64,000 nt of DNA from Mucilaginibacter cryoferens (GTDB lineage: Bacteria > Bacteroidota > Bacteroidia > Sphingobacteriales > Sphingobacteriaceae). Under the pieces are notes generated by a model. The model was not told the origin of the DNA and ran no database searches. It saw nothing but the letters and a program-made list of their open reading frames with translations. The stretch is from positions 19,989 to 83,988 of the forward strand of contig NZ_JACHCR010000029.1 of the NCBI RefSeq assembly GCF_014205845.1, in the 5' to 3' direction. This document shows positions 1-9,769 of this stretch, piece by piece; positions within the stretch are counted from its first letter, which is position 1, and the number at the start of each line of letters is the position of its first letter. A program made the translations under genes and the position numbers.

Positions 1-1930
1 TAATGTTGGCAGTGTTTACTTTTAAACTCAGCGCTCCCCTATCATCCCCGTACGCCAATGCAACCGGGGTAATGTTGGTTTTTAACGAATTGAAGTTAAA
101 ATCTTTTACAACGCCAACTATCCGGTAGCCCTTCCAAATTTTGGCCATATTATCCTGCGGAACATACAGCATTTTGTTAATTGGGTCGGCCACGTTCATC
201 AGTTTTGCCGCTGTTTCATTTATGATCATTGTGGCGGTATCGGTCCCCATTTGTTTATTAAAATTGCGGCCCTTTACCAGCTTTAAGCCAAGAGTACCTA
301 TATAATCTTCATCAACCGTCCAGCTTTGCGCAAGCACTGCCTTCTTTTGGTCAAGGTTACGATCGGGGAACATACTGCTGCTGTTGCGGTAATCCATAGT
401 TGGCAAAAAGCCCGTCATGGTGGCATTTATTACGCCGGGCAATTGTTTCACCTCGTTTTTGAACGTAACTGCCTGGTTACCCAAATCCCATGTACCGTGT
501 ACCACCATCACCTGATCACGTTTGTAACCCAAATCTTTGTGTTGGATAAATTGCAATTGGTTATAGATAACCAAAGTACCGATGATCAGAAAAATAGATA
601 TCGAAAACTGGAATACCACCAAAAAGCTGCGGAGCCAGCTGCCTTTAAAGCCATTGGCCAGCTTACCCTTCAACACTTCAATGGGTTGGAAAGCCGACAG
701 GAAGAAGGCGGGATAAAAGCCTGCCAGGCAGCCGATGATTAATACAGCTACAAACATACCCGGCAATAACCAGGTAAGCGAGCTGATATTAAAGGAGAAC
801 GACTTATCGGCCATGTCATTAAACACCGGCAAAAATAAATAAGCGATAATTATAGCCAGAACAGCCGCAATAAATGTTACCATTACCGATTCTGACAAAA
901 ATTGCAAAATGAGGTATTTCCTTGGCGATCCCAGTACCTTACGCACCCCAACCTCGCGCGCCCGGTTTGATGACCGCGCGGTAGATAGGTTCATGAAATT
1001 TACGCAGGCAATAAGCAATATAAAAATAGCTACAGCAGTAAAGATGTACACGTACTGAATGTTGCCATTGGGTGCAAGTTCTGATACACAATTTGACATC
1101 AGGTGAATATCTTTTAACGCTATTAAGTTAAGCTGGTATTTATTACCTGCCTTTTCAAACTGATCGAAAGTAATATGTAGTATACTTTGCAACTGCGGCC
1201 CGGCATATTTGCGCATAAGCAATGGCAATTTCGCTTTAAATTTCTGCGGATCGGCCCCCTCACGCAACAAAACATAAGTATTAAAATTATTGCTGAACCA
1301 GGCATTTTCCTTACTTTCTGCCAGCGTGCTCATAGATAAAAAGAAGCCGAAATTAAAGTGCGATTGCTTTGGAATATCTTTTATAACGCCGGTTACTTTA
1401 TACAACACGCTATCGTTAAACGTAAGTGTTTTACCCACAGCTTGTAAAGGGTCATTAAAATATCGCCTGGCAACGGTTTCGTTAATAACTACGGTATGAG
1501 GTTCAATCAATGCTTTTTGTGGGTCGCCGGCTATCATGGGTAGGGTAAAAACATCAAAAAGTGTAGCATCGGCAAACAGCATCTGGCTTTCCTTAATATT
1601 CTGGTTGCCTTTTTTTACGTTATTTCCTCCCTTGTTTATCAACCGAACGGTTTTCTCCACCTCGGGGATATCTGCAACCAAAGCGGCCCCCAATGGTGCC
1701 GGCGAACTGGCGTATGACTGGTCGTTGCCACCAAATTTTATATCATTATTAACCCTGTAAATCCTATCAGCCTTTATGTTATATCTATCGTAGCTTAACT
1801 CATCCACAACATAAAAAATAATCAACAAACAGGTAGCCAGCCCCAAAGCCAGCCCCAAAACATTAATAAGCGTAAAGCCTATATTTTTCTTCAGCGTACG
1901 AAACGCCGTTTTAATATAATTTTTTATCAT
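1..1930 (-). CDS. FtsX/MacB-type ABC transporter permease, 3' end cut by the window
   Basis: Only the first ~643 codons are present; the frame is open from the ATG at 1928-1930 to the window edge. The product begins MIKNYIKTAFRTLKKN, has a membrane segment at about residues 19-41, a periplasmic MacB-PCD-like domain, and then the first FtsX block (hydrophobic segment ending IACVNFMNLSTAR, followed by EVGVRKVLGS). A fourth hydrophobic segment (FLVVFQFSISIFLIIGT) opens the second half. The family usually runs to about 800 residues, so roughly 150 residues lie outside. It is the last of six tandem paralogues and most resembles those at 2081-4489 and 9770-12199. It should act with the shared ATPase at 14949-15626. 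The substrate cannot be read from the sequence. Confidence 0.9.
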   Translation of the reverse strand, partial: MIKNYIKTAFRTLKKNIGFTLINVLGLALGLATCLLIIFYVVDELSYDRYNIKADRIYRVNNDIKFGGNDQSYASSPAPLGAALVADIPEVEKTVRLINKGGNNVKKGNQNIKESQMLFADATLFDVFTLPMIAGDPQKALIEPHTVVINETVARRYFNDPLQAVGKTLTFNDSVLYKVTGVIKDIPKQSHFNFGFFLSMSTLAESKENAWFSNNFNTYVLLREGADPQKFKAKLPLLMRKYAGPQLQSILHITFDQFEKAGNKYQLNLIALKDIHLMSNCVSELAPNGNIQYVYIFTAVAIFILLIACVNFMNLSTARSSNRAREVGVRKVLGSPRKYLILQFLSESVMVTFIAAVLAIIIAYLFLPVFNDMADKSFSFNISSLTWLLPGMFVAVLIIGCLAGFYPAFFLSAFQPIEVLKGKLANGFKGSWLRSFLVVFQFSISIFLIIGTLVIYNQLQFIQHKDLGYKRDQVMVVHGTWDLGNQAVTFKNEVKQLPGVINATMTGFLPTMDYRNSSSMFPDRNLDQKKAVLAQSWTVDEDYIGTLGLKLVKGRNFNKQMGTDTATMIINETAAKLMNVADPINKMLYVPQDNMAKIWKGYRIVGVVKDFNFNSLKTNITPVALAYGDDRGALSLKVNTANI

Positions 1931-1933
1931 TTC

Positions 1934-2076
1934 AATTGGTTCACTTGTTAATTGGTGCAAAGTCCATTAATCTTTGGTTCATTTGTTCATTCGTTTTTGG
2001 CGCAATGTTCATTAATCGTAGGGCTGCTGCTGGCTTTTAAACCACCATGAACCGGTGAACAAATAAACCAATGAAC
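1934..2076. repeat. Low-complexity inverted-repeat spacer (GTTCATTGG words)
   Basis: The spacer between two permease genes is built from short words such as GGTTCATTTG on the left and their complements (about 2047-2076) on the right. The best arm, 1975-1992, pairs imperfectly with the right side. It may fold into a long weak hairpin. Similar but not identical spacers lie at 12208-12330 and 14702-14840. Confidence 0.5.
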
Positions 2077-2080
2077 GTTT

Positions 2081-4489
2081 TTACTCACTTCTCAAACTTT
2101 TAACCGGGTTTGCAATCGCCGCTTTAACAGATTGAAAACTGATGGTTAAAAAAGCTATCAATATAGCTGTAGTACCTGCAATGGCCAATACCCACCATTG
2201 AATATCAATACGATAAGCAAAATCCTGAAGCCACTTGTTCATCATAAACCAGGCTAATGGCGATGATATGGCAATAGCTATAAATACCAGCTTTATAAAG
2301 TCTTTTGACAACATACTAACGATTGTGGTTACACTTGCGCCCAAAACTTTACGAATACCAATTTCTTTATTACGCTGCTCTGCTGCATAAGCGGCAAGTC
2401 CCAATAAACCAAGGCAGGCTATTAAAATAGCTAATGTGCTAAAGGAGATAAATATCTCGCCAACACGCTGCTCTGAGCGGTAAGATGCATCATAATCCTC
2501 ATCCATAAACGAATAGCTCATATGCTGATTAGGCGATAGTTCTTTCCACTTATTTTCTATCTGTCCCATCAGTTTGGTAACGTTGGTTGTTTTAATTTTA
2601 AGGCTTATAGCACCACGGTCTTCGGCGTAGGCCAATACCACCGGCGTAACTTTATGTCTCAATGAATTAAAGTGAAAATCTTTTATTACACCCACTATAT
2701 GATAAGGCTGAATACCGTAACTATCGCGGTATACCGTTCTATCCAGCGGGTGTTTTTCGCCATAGGCTTTTACAAAGGCTTCGTTAACAATGATGGCGGC
2801 GGTGTCGGTAGCCATTTGTTTGTTAAAGTTGCGCCCGTTTGCCATTTTAATGTCCATGGCTTTGATATAATCTTCATCAACCGGCCAAAATTCCGTCAAC
2901 ACATCTTTTTTGATATCAATTGTTCTATCCGGAAATAAGCCCGTCACGTTACGATCTTCACCCGTTGGCAGGTATGTAGACATGGTGGCGCTTACTACAC
3001 CAGGTAATTGTTTCAATTCCTGTTTAAGGATACTGGCTTGTTTACCCAATACACCTGTATTTTTGATCACCAATACCTGGTTCCTGTCGAAACCGAGACT
3101 TTTGTTTTGAATATAGTTTAGCTGATTATAAATTACAATTGTACCGATTATCAGAAAAATAGAGATCGAAAACTGAAAAACCACCAGGAAACTCCTGAGG
3201 AAACTACCTTTAAACCCAGTCGCCATTTTACCTTTTAATACATTAATAGGTTTAAACGCCGACAGGAAGAATGCGGGATACGAACCTGCCAAAAAGCCAA
3301 TAACCAATACAATAACCATTAACGATGGTACCAGCCAAGCCATTGATTGTTGGGTAAAAGCCAATTGTTTGCCTGCCATTTGGTTAAATACAGGCAATAA
3401 TAAAACAGCCAGAAAAAGAGAAATTATTGTTGCCACAAATGTTACCAGGGTAGACTCTGTTAAAAACTGATAAACGAGATGCTTGCGCGCCGAGCCTAAT
3501 ACTTTACGTACCCCAACCTCCTTTGCCCGGTTTGATGACCGTGCCGTTGACAAATTCATGAAGTTGACGCAAGCAATCAACAAAATAAACAGGGCTATAA
3601 CAGAGAATATATATACGTATTGTATGTTACCACCTTTATCAAGTTCAGATTGGCTGTTTACGGCCTTTAAATGTATATCTAACAATGGCGTTAATACAAC
3701 TTTTAAGTAATTGCCGTTGGTAACCCATGCTTTGGGATCAAAAGAGTTTTTAATGTCGAGGCTGGTAATCTGGCTTTCCAGTTGCTTAATATCAGTACCC
3801 GGTTTAAGCAATAAATAATTATGGATACCGCTAAAACCCCAGCCATGTACATTACTTTCGGGTAACGACGAAAACGATAAAAACAGATCGTACTTAAAAT
3901 GCGATTGTGAAGGGATATCTTTAATAACGCCGGTAACTTTATAAATACTGGTATCGTTAATGGTTAACGTTTGCCCCACTACGTTTATCTTGTTAAAATA
4001 TTTTTTAGCGGCGCTTTCGCTAATCACCGCTGTGTGTGGCTCTGTTAACGCATTTGTAGGGGTACCATCAACCATGGGTAATGTAAACACATCAAATATG
4101 TTCGATTCGGAATAAACAATACTACGTTCCTGGATATTCTCCGTCCCTTTTTTGATATAAAACTTTTGGGGCGACCAAAACAACGCAGTAGTAGGAATTA
4201 GCCTGGCCACTTTCTCTATCTGCGAAAAATTACCCTTTAAAGCATCCATCAATGGCGCTGCCGTAGCTGCCGAAGAGCCTTCCCTCCCATTGAGTTTTAC
4301 ATTTTCGGTTACTCTGTAAATCCTGTCGGCTTGGGTATTGTATTTATCATAGCTCAATTCATCTACCACATAAAATATAATGAGCAAGCAGGTAGCCAAA
4401 CCAATAGAAAGGCCCAGCACGTTTATAGCCGTAAAGCCCTTGTTTTTCCAAAGGCTGCGGTAAGCTGTTTTGATGTAATTTTTCATCAT
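2081..4489 (-). CDS. FtsX/MacB-type ABC transporter permease
   Basis: This 802-residue membrane protein has two MacB-PCD plus FtsX modules in one chain, so it resembles a fused pair of MacB-like halves. Hydrophobic segments are visible near residues 19-41, 283-305, 340-362, 377-400, 428-448, 683-705, 735-755 and 767-790. The conserved FtsX motif occurs in both halves (EVGVRKVLGSAR and EIGIRKVLGASV). The chain ends NPVKSLRSE, as do several of its neighbours. Such permeases couple ATP hydrolysis to work on periplasmic or outer-membrane substrates rather than simple translocation. It has no ATPase domain and must use a separate one, probably 14949-15626. Two ATG codons in a row (4489 and 4486) make the exact start ambiguous by one codon. 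Substrate unknown. Confidence 0.92.
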   Translation of the reverse strand: MMKNYIKTAYRSLWKNKGFTAINVLGLSIGLATCLLIIFYVVDELSYDKYNTQADRIYRVTENVKLNGREGSSAATAAPLMDALKGNFSQIEKVARLIPTTALFWSPQKFYIKKGTENIQERSIVYSESNIFDVFTLPMVDGTPTNALTEPHTAVISESAAKKYFNKINVVGQTLTINDTSIYKVTGVIKDIPSQSHFKYDLFLSFSSLPESNVHGWGFSGIHNYLLLKPGTDIKQLESQITSLDIKNSFDPKAWVTNGNYLKVVLTPLLDIHLKAVNSQSELDKGGNIQYVYIFSVIALFILLIACVNFMNLSTARSSNRAKEVGVRKVLGSARKHLVYQFLTESTLVTFVATIISLFLAVLLLPVFNQMAGKQLAFTQQSMAWLVPSLMVIVLVIGFLAGSYPAFFLSAFKPINVLKGKMATGFKGSFLRSFLVVFQFSISIFLIIGTIVIYNQLNYIQNKSLGFDRNQVLVIKNTGVLGKQASILKQELKQLPGVVSATMSTYLPTGEDRNVTGLFPDRTIDIKKDVLTEFWPVDEDYIKAMDIKMANGRNFNKQMATDTAAIIVNEAFVKAYGEKHPLDRTVYRDSYGIQPYHIVGVIKDFHFNSLRHKVTPVVLAYAEDRGAISLKIKTTNVTKLMGQIENKWKELSPNQHMSYSFMDEDYDASYRSEQRVGEIFISFSTLAILIACLGLLGLAAYAAEQRNKEIGIRKVLGASVTTIVSMLSKDFIKLVFIAIAISSPLAWFMMNKWLQDFAYRIDIQWWVLAIAGTTAILIAFLTISFQSVKAAIANPVKSLRSE

Positions 4490-4587
4490 GACGGATAAAT
4501 TCTAAATCCTAATTTCTAAACTCTAAATAGAAAGCTAAATCTTATTAATAGCTTGTAAACAATTACCATTCAATAACTGCCAACTAC

Positions 4588-6978
4588 CTATTCACTTTTA
4601 AGGCTCTTAGCCGGATTAGCCGTTGCAGCTTTAATAGATTGTACACTTACGGTAACAAAGGCTATCGCGATAGCGCCAGCACCGGCAATGGTAAACACCC
4701 ACCATTGAATATCAATACGATAAGCAAAATTTTGCAGCCATTTACTCATAGCATACCAGGCCAGCGGCGATGCGATAATGGTTGCCACCAATACAAGTTT
4801 CATCAGATCTTTTGACAACAGGCCAACTATAGAGGTTACACTTGCACCCAATACTTTACGAATGCCTATTTCCTTTACTCTTTGCTCGGCAGTAAAAGTT
4901 ACCAAACCAAACAGGCCCAAACAGGCAATACAGATTGCCAGTATGGTGAAGATGAACAGAATGCTGCCCTGCTTTTGCTCTGATTGATATTGTTTGGCAA
5001 AATTTTGATCGAGAAAATGAAACTCTACCTTGTTTTCAATATCAAAACGACCGTATATTTTACTGATATAGCTTAACGTTGCCGGAATATTGCTTTTGCC
5101 GATGCGCACATATAAATTATCCTCATCGTTTGCAACGGCAGGCATTTGCAATACCATAGGTGCAACCCGGTGTTGTAACGAGTAGGTATTAAAATCTTTT
5201 ACCACGCCAATAATGGTTTGCGATATTACGTTGCCCTTATCATCAACACCCGTACGAACCGATTTGCCAACGGCATCCTTCCAGCCCATTTCATTTACCA
5301 GGGTTTGGTTTACAATAATGGATTCCTTTTGATCGGTAACCATTGATGGTGAAAAATTGCGCCCCTTCGCCATTTTTATTTGGAGTGTGGGAATAAAGTC
5401 TTCATCAATAACCAGGTTCTCCACAATCTTCGATTCGGGATTTATTTTACCATCCGGGCCAAGGTTAAAATCGCCGCCACCTATGTTGTTATTACCAATG
5501 GGGTTCCCGGCTACACCAACACTTTCCACAGCCGAATTTTGCAGCAATTGGGTTTTAATAGCCGCTATTTTGGTTCGGGCCGATTTGTCATGAATATGAA
5601 AAGTTAATACCTGTGCTTTGTTAAAACCAAGATCCTTGCTCATCACAAAGCTTAGCTGCTGATAGATAATGCACGATCCGGCTATCATCACGATGGTGAC
5701 AATAAACTGAAATACTACCAGCGACTTGCGGAATATGATGGTAGACGACTGGTTGCCTACCCGTCCTTTAATAGCCGAAATAGTGCGGAAACCAGACAAG
5801 AACAAGGCCGGGTATACCCCACTTAACAGGCCTGTTACTAATGAAAATAGCGCAAAGGCAATTACGGTTGGCGTAAGACCAAATTGAGTAAGGATTAATG
5901 TTTTGCCCGATAACTGGTTGAAATATGGCAATGCAAATTGTATCAACACCCCGGCAACGGCAGTAGCTATAACCGTTAACAGAACAGATTCGGCAAAAAA
6001 CATCAGCATCAATTGTTTTTTGCTGGAGCCGATAACCTTGCGCACGCCAATTTCTTTCATCCTTACTGATGAACGTGCGGTTGCCAGGTTTACATAATTG
6101 ATAACCGCTATTAACAGGGTAAGCAAAGCCACAATACCAAATACGTACACATAGGTAATGTTACCGTTGTTACCAATCTCGTAGTCAAGATTCGACTTTA
6201 GGTGAATATCAGTAAGTGGTTGCAATTCCAGCCTATACTTCATCGGGCCAAGATCACCTGTAAGATATTTTTTGTGGAACACTGCCGAACCAGCCTCAAT
6301 CTTTTTAAAATCATTATGATCTTTTAATAGCAGGTAAGTATATATTCCCGAATTGCCCCACCTATCGGTATAGCCCGACGGAAACGAGCGCAGCGCGGCA
6401 AACATAAAGTGCGAGTTTGCGGGCATATCGTCTATAACGCCGGTAACGGCATTTGGCTGCTCATTAATGGTAACCGTTTTATTTATGGCGCTTTCTGCAT
6501 CGCCAAAAAGCTTAACTGCAAGTGTTTTGGTTAAAACTACTGTTTGTGGTTTAGATAGGGCTAAAACGGGATCGCCGGATAAAAAATGATAACTGAATAT
6601 GTTGAATATACCATTATCGGTAAAAAAAATGCCCCCTTCGTTTATCTGCTTATCATTGTAGGCTATTTTACCTCCGCCCTCGGCATCTATACGTGCAAAC
6701 TCCTCAACTTCGGGATAATCTTTTTTTAATGCCGGCCCAAAAGGTGCCGAGGTAACGGCCAAATTAAACTTACCTCCATTCCACTCTCCATGCTGGGCAA
6801 CACGAAAAACACGATCGGCTTTGATGTTATAGCGGTCGTAGCTCCATTCATCGGCTACATATAAACTAATGAGCCAAAAAGCGGCTACTCCTATAGCAAG
6901 CCCGCTTACATTGATGATAGAAAAAACTTTATGCTTGATGAGGTTGCGCCAAGCTATTTTTATATAATTCTTCAACAT
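4588..6978 (-). CDS. FtsX/MacB-type ABC transporter permease, divergent paralogue
   Basis: The product is 796 residues with the same double PCD-FtsX layout as the neighbouring permeases: an N-terminal membrane segment around residues 19-41, the first FtsX block (ending INYVNLATARSSVRMKEIG), a central segment near SLVVFQFIVTIVMIAGS, and a C-terminal FtsX block with EIGIRKVLGASV. The first periplasmic domain differs clearly from those of 2081-4489 and 9770-12199, so this is an older or faster-diverging copy. It ends NPAKSLKSE. It lies 98 bp after the next gene in the same direction. It is probably a component of the same export module; substrate specificity is not predictable. Confidence 0.92.
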   Translation of the reverse strand: MLKNYIKIAWRNLIKHKVFSIINVSGLAIGVAAFWLISLYVADEWSYDRYNIKADRVFRVAQHGEWNGGKFNLAVTSAPFGPALKKDYPEVEEFARIDAEGGGKIAYNDKQINEGGIFFTDNGIFNIFSYHFLSGDPVLALSKPQTVVLTKTLAVKLFGDAESAINKTVTINEQPNAVTGVIDDMPANSHFMFAALRSFPSGYTDRWGNSGIYTYLLLKDHNDFKKIEAGSAVFHKKYLTGDLGPMKYRLELQPLTDIHLKSNLDYEIGNNGNITYVYVFGIVALLTLLIAVINYVNLATARSSVRMKEIGVRKVIGSSKKQLMLMFFAESVLLTVIATAVAGVLIQFALPYFNQLSGKTLILTQFGLTPTVIAFALFSLVTGLLSGVYPALFLSGFRTISAIKGRVGNQSSTIIFRKSLVVFQFIVTIVMIAGSCIIYQQLSFVMSKDLGFNKAQVLTFHIHDKSARTKIAAIKTQLLQNSAVESVGVAGNPIGNNNIGGGDFNLGPDGKINPESKIVENLVIDEDFIPTLQIKMAKGRNFSPSMVTDQKESIIVNQTLVNEMGWKDAVGKSVRTGVDDKGNVISQTIIGVVKDFNTYSLQHRVAPMVLQMPAVANDEDNLYVRIGKSNIPATLSYISKIYGRFDIENKVEFHFLDQNFAKQYQSEQKQGSILFIFTILAICIACLGLFGLVTFTAEQRVKEIGIRKVLGASVTSIVGLLSKDLMKLVLVATIIASPLAWYAMSKWLQNFAYRIDIQWWVFTIAGAGAIAIAFVTVSVQSIKAATANPAKSLKSE

Positions 6979-7127
6979 AAGGCAAATGTTTAACGGTTAT
7001 ACCACCAATATACTAAAACCCGTACCAATCACATAAAATACTAATTATCAGCATATTGTAAACACATACGAAATTATCAACCGTCCGCTATCGTACGGTT
7101 GATACGCATAGGCGAACGTTTTATTGG

Positions 7128-7264
7128 GAGAGTAAAGATTTTGGGATTAAGGAACAAAAACAAAAAATAATTTCACCTGGCACATCAGGAATAAGACTAT
7201 ACAAGTTTTCACGTTGGCCGAAACCCAAAAATCCTTATTCCTTGCTCTCCAAATCTTTACTCTC
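7128..7264. repeat. Inverted repeat in permease spacer
   Basis: A 14-bp perfect inverted repeat (7128-7141, GAGAGTAAAGATTT, with 7251-7264) encloses further partly matching words related to ATTAAGGAA and CCTTATTCC. The element lies just past the stop codon of the permease at 7272-9641. It could form a long hairpin at the 3' end of that transcript. Confidence 0.6.
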
Positions 7265-7271
7265 TCAAAAA

Positions 7272-9641
7272 CTATTCACTTCTCAAACTTTTCACCGGGT
7301 TTGTCAAAGCCGCTTTTATCGCCTGGAAACTAATGGTAGCCAAGGCGATTAAAATAGCAACTCCACCGGCTATAGCCATTATCCACCAGTGCAGATCTAC
7401 TCTGTAAACGTATTCCTGCAACCAGTTATTCATCGCAAACCAAGCTATAGGAGATGCAATAACAATGGCTATTACTACAAGTACTAAAAAATCTTTAGAA
7501 AGCATGGTGGTGATATTAGCCACACTTGCACCAAGCACTTTACGAATACCTATTTCTTTAATTTTTACCTGCGCGGTATAGGTTGCTAACCCAAACAGGC
7601 CAAGGCACGATATAAATATGGCTATGCAGGCAAAGATGTTGAACAGCGTACCTGTTTGCTGCTCGGTTTTGTACATATTATTATATACATCATCCAAAAA
7701 ATTGTATTCGTACGGAAAATTGGCATTGTATTGCTGCCAGTATTTCCCTACAGCTTTTATAGCTGCCGGGGCATCTTTGCCGGTGGTTTTCACATACATT
7801 TGCCATGATGTTGGCCTGTAAGCAAATATGGATGGCTCGATGGCCTGCTTTAAGGATGCAAAGTGAAAATCTTTTACAATGCCTATAATAATGCCATTTA
7901 GATCATGTAGTTTAAAACGTTTCCCAATGGGATCTTTTATCCCGGCAAGTTTTACAGCGGTTTCGTTCAGTATAAAATGTGCAGTGTCGGATTTAGAACC
8001 GGTAAATCCCGCGCCTGCTACAAATTTGATTTTAAACAGGCTGATAAAATCTTTGTCGATGTTAAAAGGATGGATCAGGAAGCTTACATCGGGAGCTTTG
8101 CCGTCCCAGTCGGTATCGCCGGTAGTACTACCGCTGTTTACCACACTGTTGTCGCCCGTTGTTACTCCCAGTACTTCCCGTTGGGTAAGTAGTCCGGCCC
8201 TTATTGCTTCGTAGTGATCCTGCATGCCATGCATCTCTACCGAAAAGATATGTTCTCTATCGTAGCCCAATTGTTTCGATTGAATATAATTGAGCTGCCT
8301 GTTAATAATAAGCGTACCGATAATCAACCCAATAGAAAAAGCAAACTGGCACACCACCAAAACCTTCCTGAAGGTGGCATTCCCGGCTCCGGATATCTTA
8401 CCTTTAAGCGCACTAATCGGCTTAAATGACGAGAGCAATATAGCCGGGTAGATACTTGATGCCACCAGCGTAACAATAATAGTTAAAGCAATAACCTGCC
8501 AAACATTTGCATTTAAAAGATCAAAATGCATTTGCTTGCCCGCAATATTATTATAAACCGGCATCACCGCATAAATAAGGCTAAAAGCCAGCAAAAGCGC
8601 GATTGCAAAACACAGCACGGTTTCCATAATAAACTGGATGAACAGGTGTTTCCTATCGGCGCCGATAATTTTGCGAACGCTTACTTCTTTGGCACGCAGC
8701 ATAGCACGGGCGGTTGAAAGGTTGATATAGTTGATGCAGGCTATCAGCAATATCAGCACAGCAACAATCGAAAATACTTTTACAATTTGCATCCCTGCTT
8801 GCGAACCATCCGGCTTGTACAAATGAATATCGGCCAATGGCTGCAACATAAACACACCGTCGGTAGGTTTTATACCCTGCTGGTGTGCCATGTGTATTTT
8901 GGTAAGCTTATCGCCGATGGCTTTTGTTGATGCATCGGGCCTTACCTGTAAAAAGGTTTGGGTATAGTAATTGCCCCAATCCTCATCCATCGATTTCCAG
9001 TAGCCTTTACCATTGTACTGTTTCTTTTTAACGTTCATTGAAAACAGCATATCGCCGCTGATACTGGAATTAGCTGGAAAATCGACCAACACGCCCGATA
9101 CCGTATAGGGATCTTTACTATCGCCGGTAATGGTTTTGCCTATTGGATCGGCATCGCCAAAATATCTTTTAGCCGCACTTTCGGTTATAATAACCGATTG
9201 ATCATTAGGGAAAGGCTGTTTGGCATTTCCTTTTAACAACTTATAATCAAACATGGTAAAAAAGGCATCATCTACATAAGCCAGCTTACCATAATCTTCC
9301 TTTAATAATTTATCCTTATACCTAAACGTACCATAGTCATAACTTGTAATAACTCTTGCCGCGTTAACAACGCCCGGCACTTCCTTCAATGCAAAAAAAG
9401 CGACAGGCGCGGGCGCACCACCCCATACCTGTTTAGTTGCTCCACTGCCAATAGAGGCATTAACCTTATAAATCTCATCTACCCTGGTATTAAACTTATC
9501 ATAACTCAGTTCATCCTTAACCCAGATGAGTATCAGCATACCTACGGCCAATCCAATAGTAAGTCCGATGATGTTAATGGCGCTGTAAAACTTTTTGTTT
9601 ACAAGGTTTCGCCAGGCAGTTGTAATGTAATTTCTAAGCAT
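7272..9641 (-). CDS. FtsX/MacB-type ABC transporter permease, divergent paralogue
   Basis: This 789-residue protein begins MLRNYITTAWRNLVNKK and has a first membrane segment (GLTIGLAVGMLILIWV) followed by a periplasmic PCD-like domain, an FtsX block (INYINLSTARAMLRAKEVS), a mid-protein segment (VLVVCQFAFSIGLIIGT), and a second PCD plus FtsX block with EIGIRKVLGASV. It ends NPVKSLRSE. Its two halves keep the motif pattern of the neighbours but the first motif reads EVSVRKIIGAD, showing divergence. Its ATPase partner is presumably 14949-15626. The spacer upstream (9642-9769) holds reiterated CTAAATAC-like words. Function beyond MacB-type permease is not inferable. Confidence 0.92.
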   Translation of the reverse strand: MLRNYITTAWRNLVNKKFYSAINIIGLTIGLAVGMLILIWVKDELSYDKFNTRVDEIYKVNASIGSGATKQVWGGAPAPVAFFALKEVPGVVNAARVITSYDYGTFRYKDKLLKEDYGKLAYVDDAFFTMFDYKLLKGNAKQPFPNDQSVIITESAAKRYFGDADPIGKTITGDSKDPYTVSGVLVDFPANSSISGDMLFSMNVKKKQYNGKGYWKSMDEDWGNYYTQTFLQVRPDASTKAIGDKLTKIHMAHQQGIKPTDGVFMLQPLADIHLYKPDGSQAGMQIVKVFSIVAVLILLIACINYINLSTARAMLRAKEVSVRKIIGADRKHLFIQFIMETVLCFAIALLLAFSLIYAVMPVYNNIAGKQMHFDLLNANVWQVIALTIIVTLVASSIYPAILLSSFKPISALKGKISGAGNATFRKVLVVCQFAFSIGLIIGTLIINRQLNYIQSKQLGYDREHIFSVEMHGMQDHYEAIRAGLLTQREVLGVTTGDNSVVNSGSTTGDTDWDGKAPDVSFLIHPFNIDKDFISLFKIKFVAGAGFTGSKSDTAHFILNETAVKLAGIKDPIGKRFKLHDLNGIIIGIVKDFHFASLKQAIEPSIFAYRPTSWQMYVKTTGKDAPAAIKAVGKYWQQYNANFPYEYNFLDDVYNNMYKTEQQTGTLFNIFACIAIFISCLGLFGLATYTAQVKIKEIGIRKVLGASVANITTMLSKDFLVLVVIAIVIASPIAWFAMNNWLQEYVYRVDLHWWIMAIAGGVAILIALATISFQAIKAALTNPVKSLRSE

Positions 9642-9769
9642 ATTTTTAAAACTCTAAATCCCAAATACTAAACTCTAAATACTAAATTGTAAATATCAAA
9701 TCCTAAAACCTGATGCTTACCCCTATTCATTTTAACGCCTCCTACTTTGGAGAGGATTGGATGAGGTCC

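Noticed and set aside
326..742. 138-codon plus-strand open frame within the partial permease
   Set aside because: It is the antisense shadow of a well-supported permease gene with all expected motifs.
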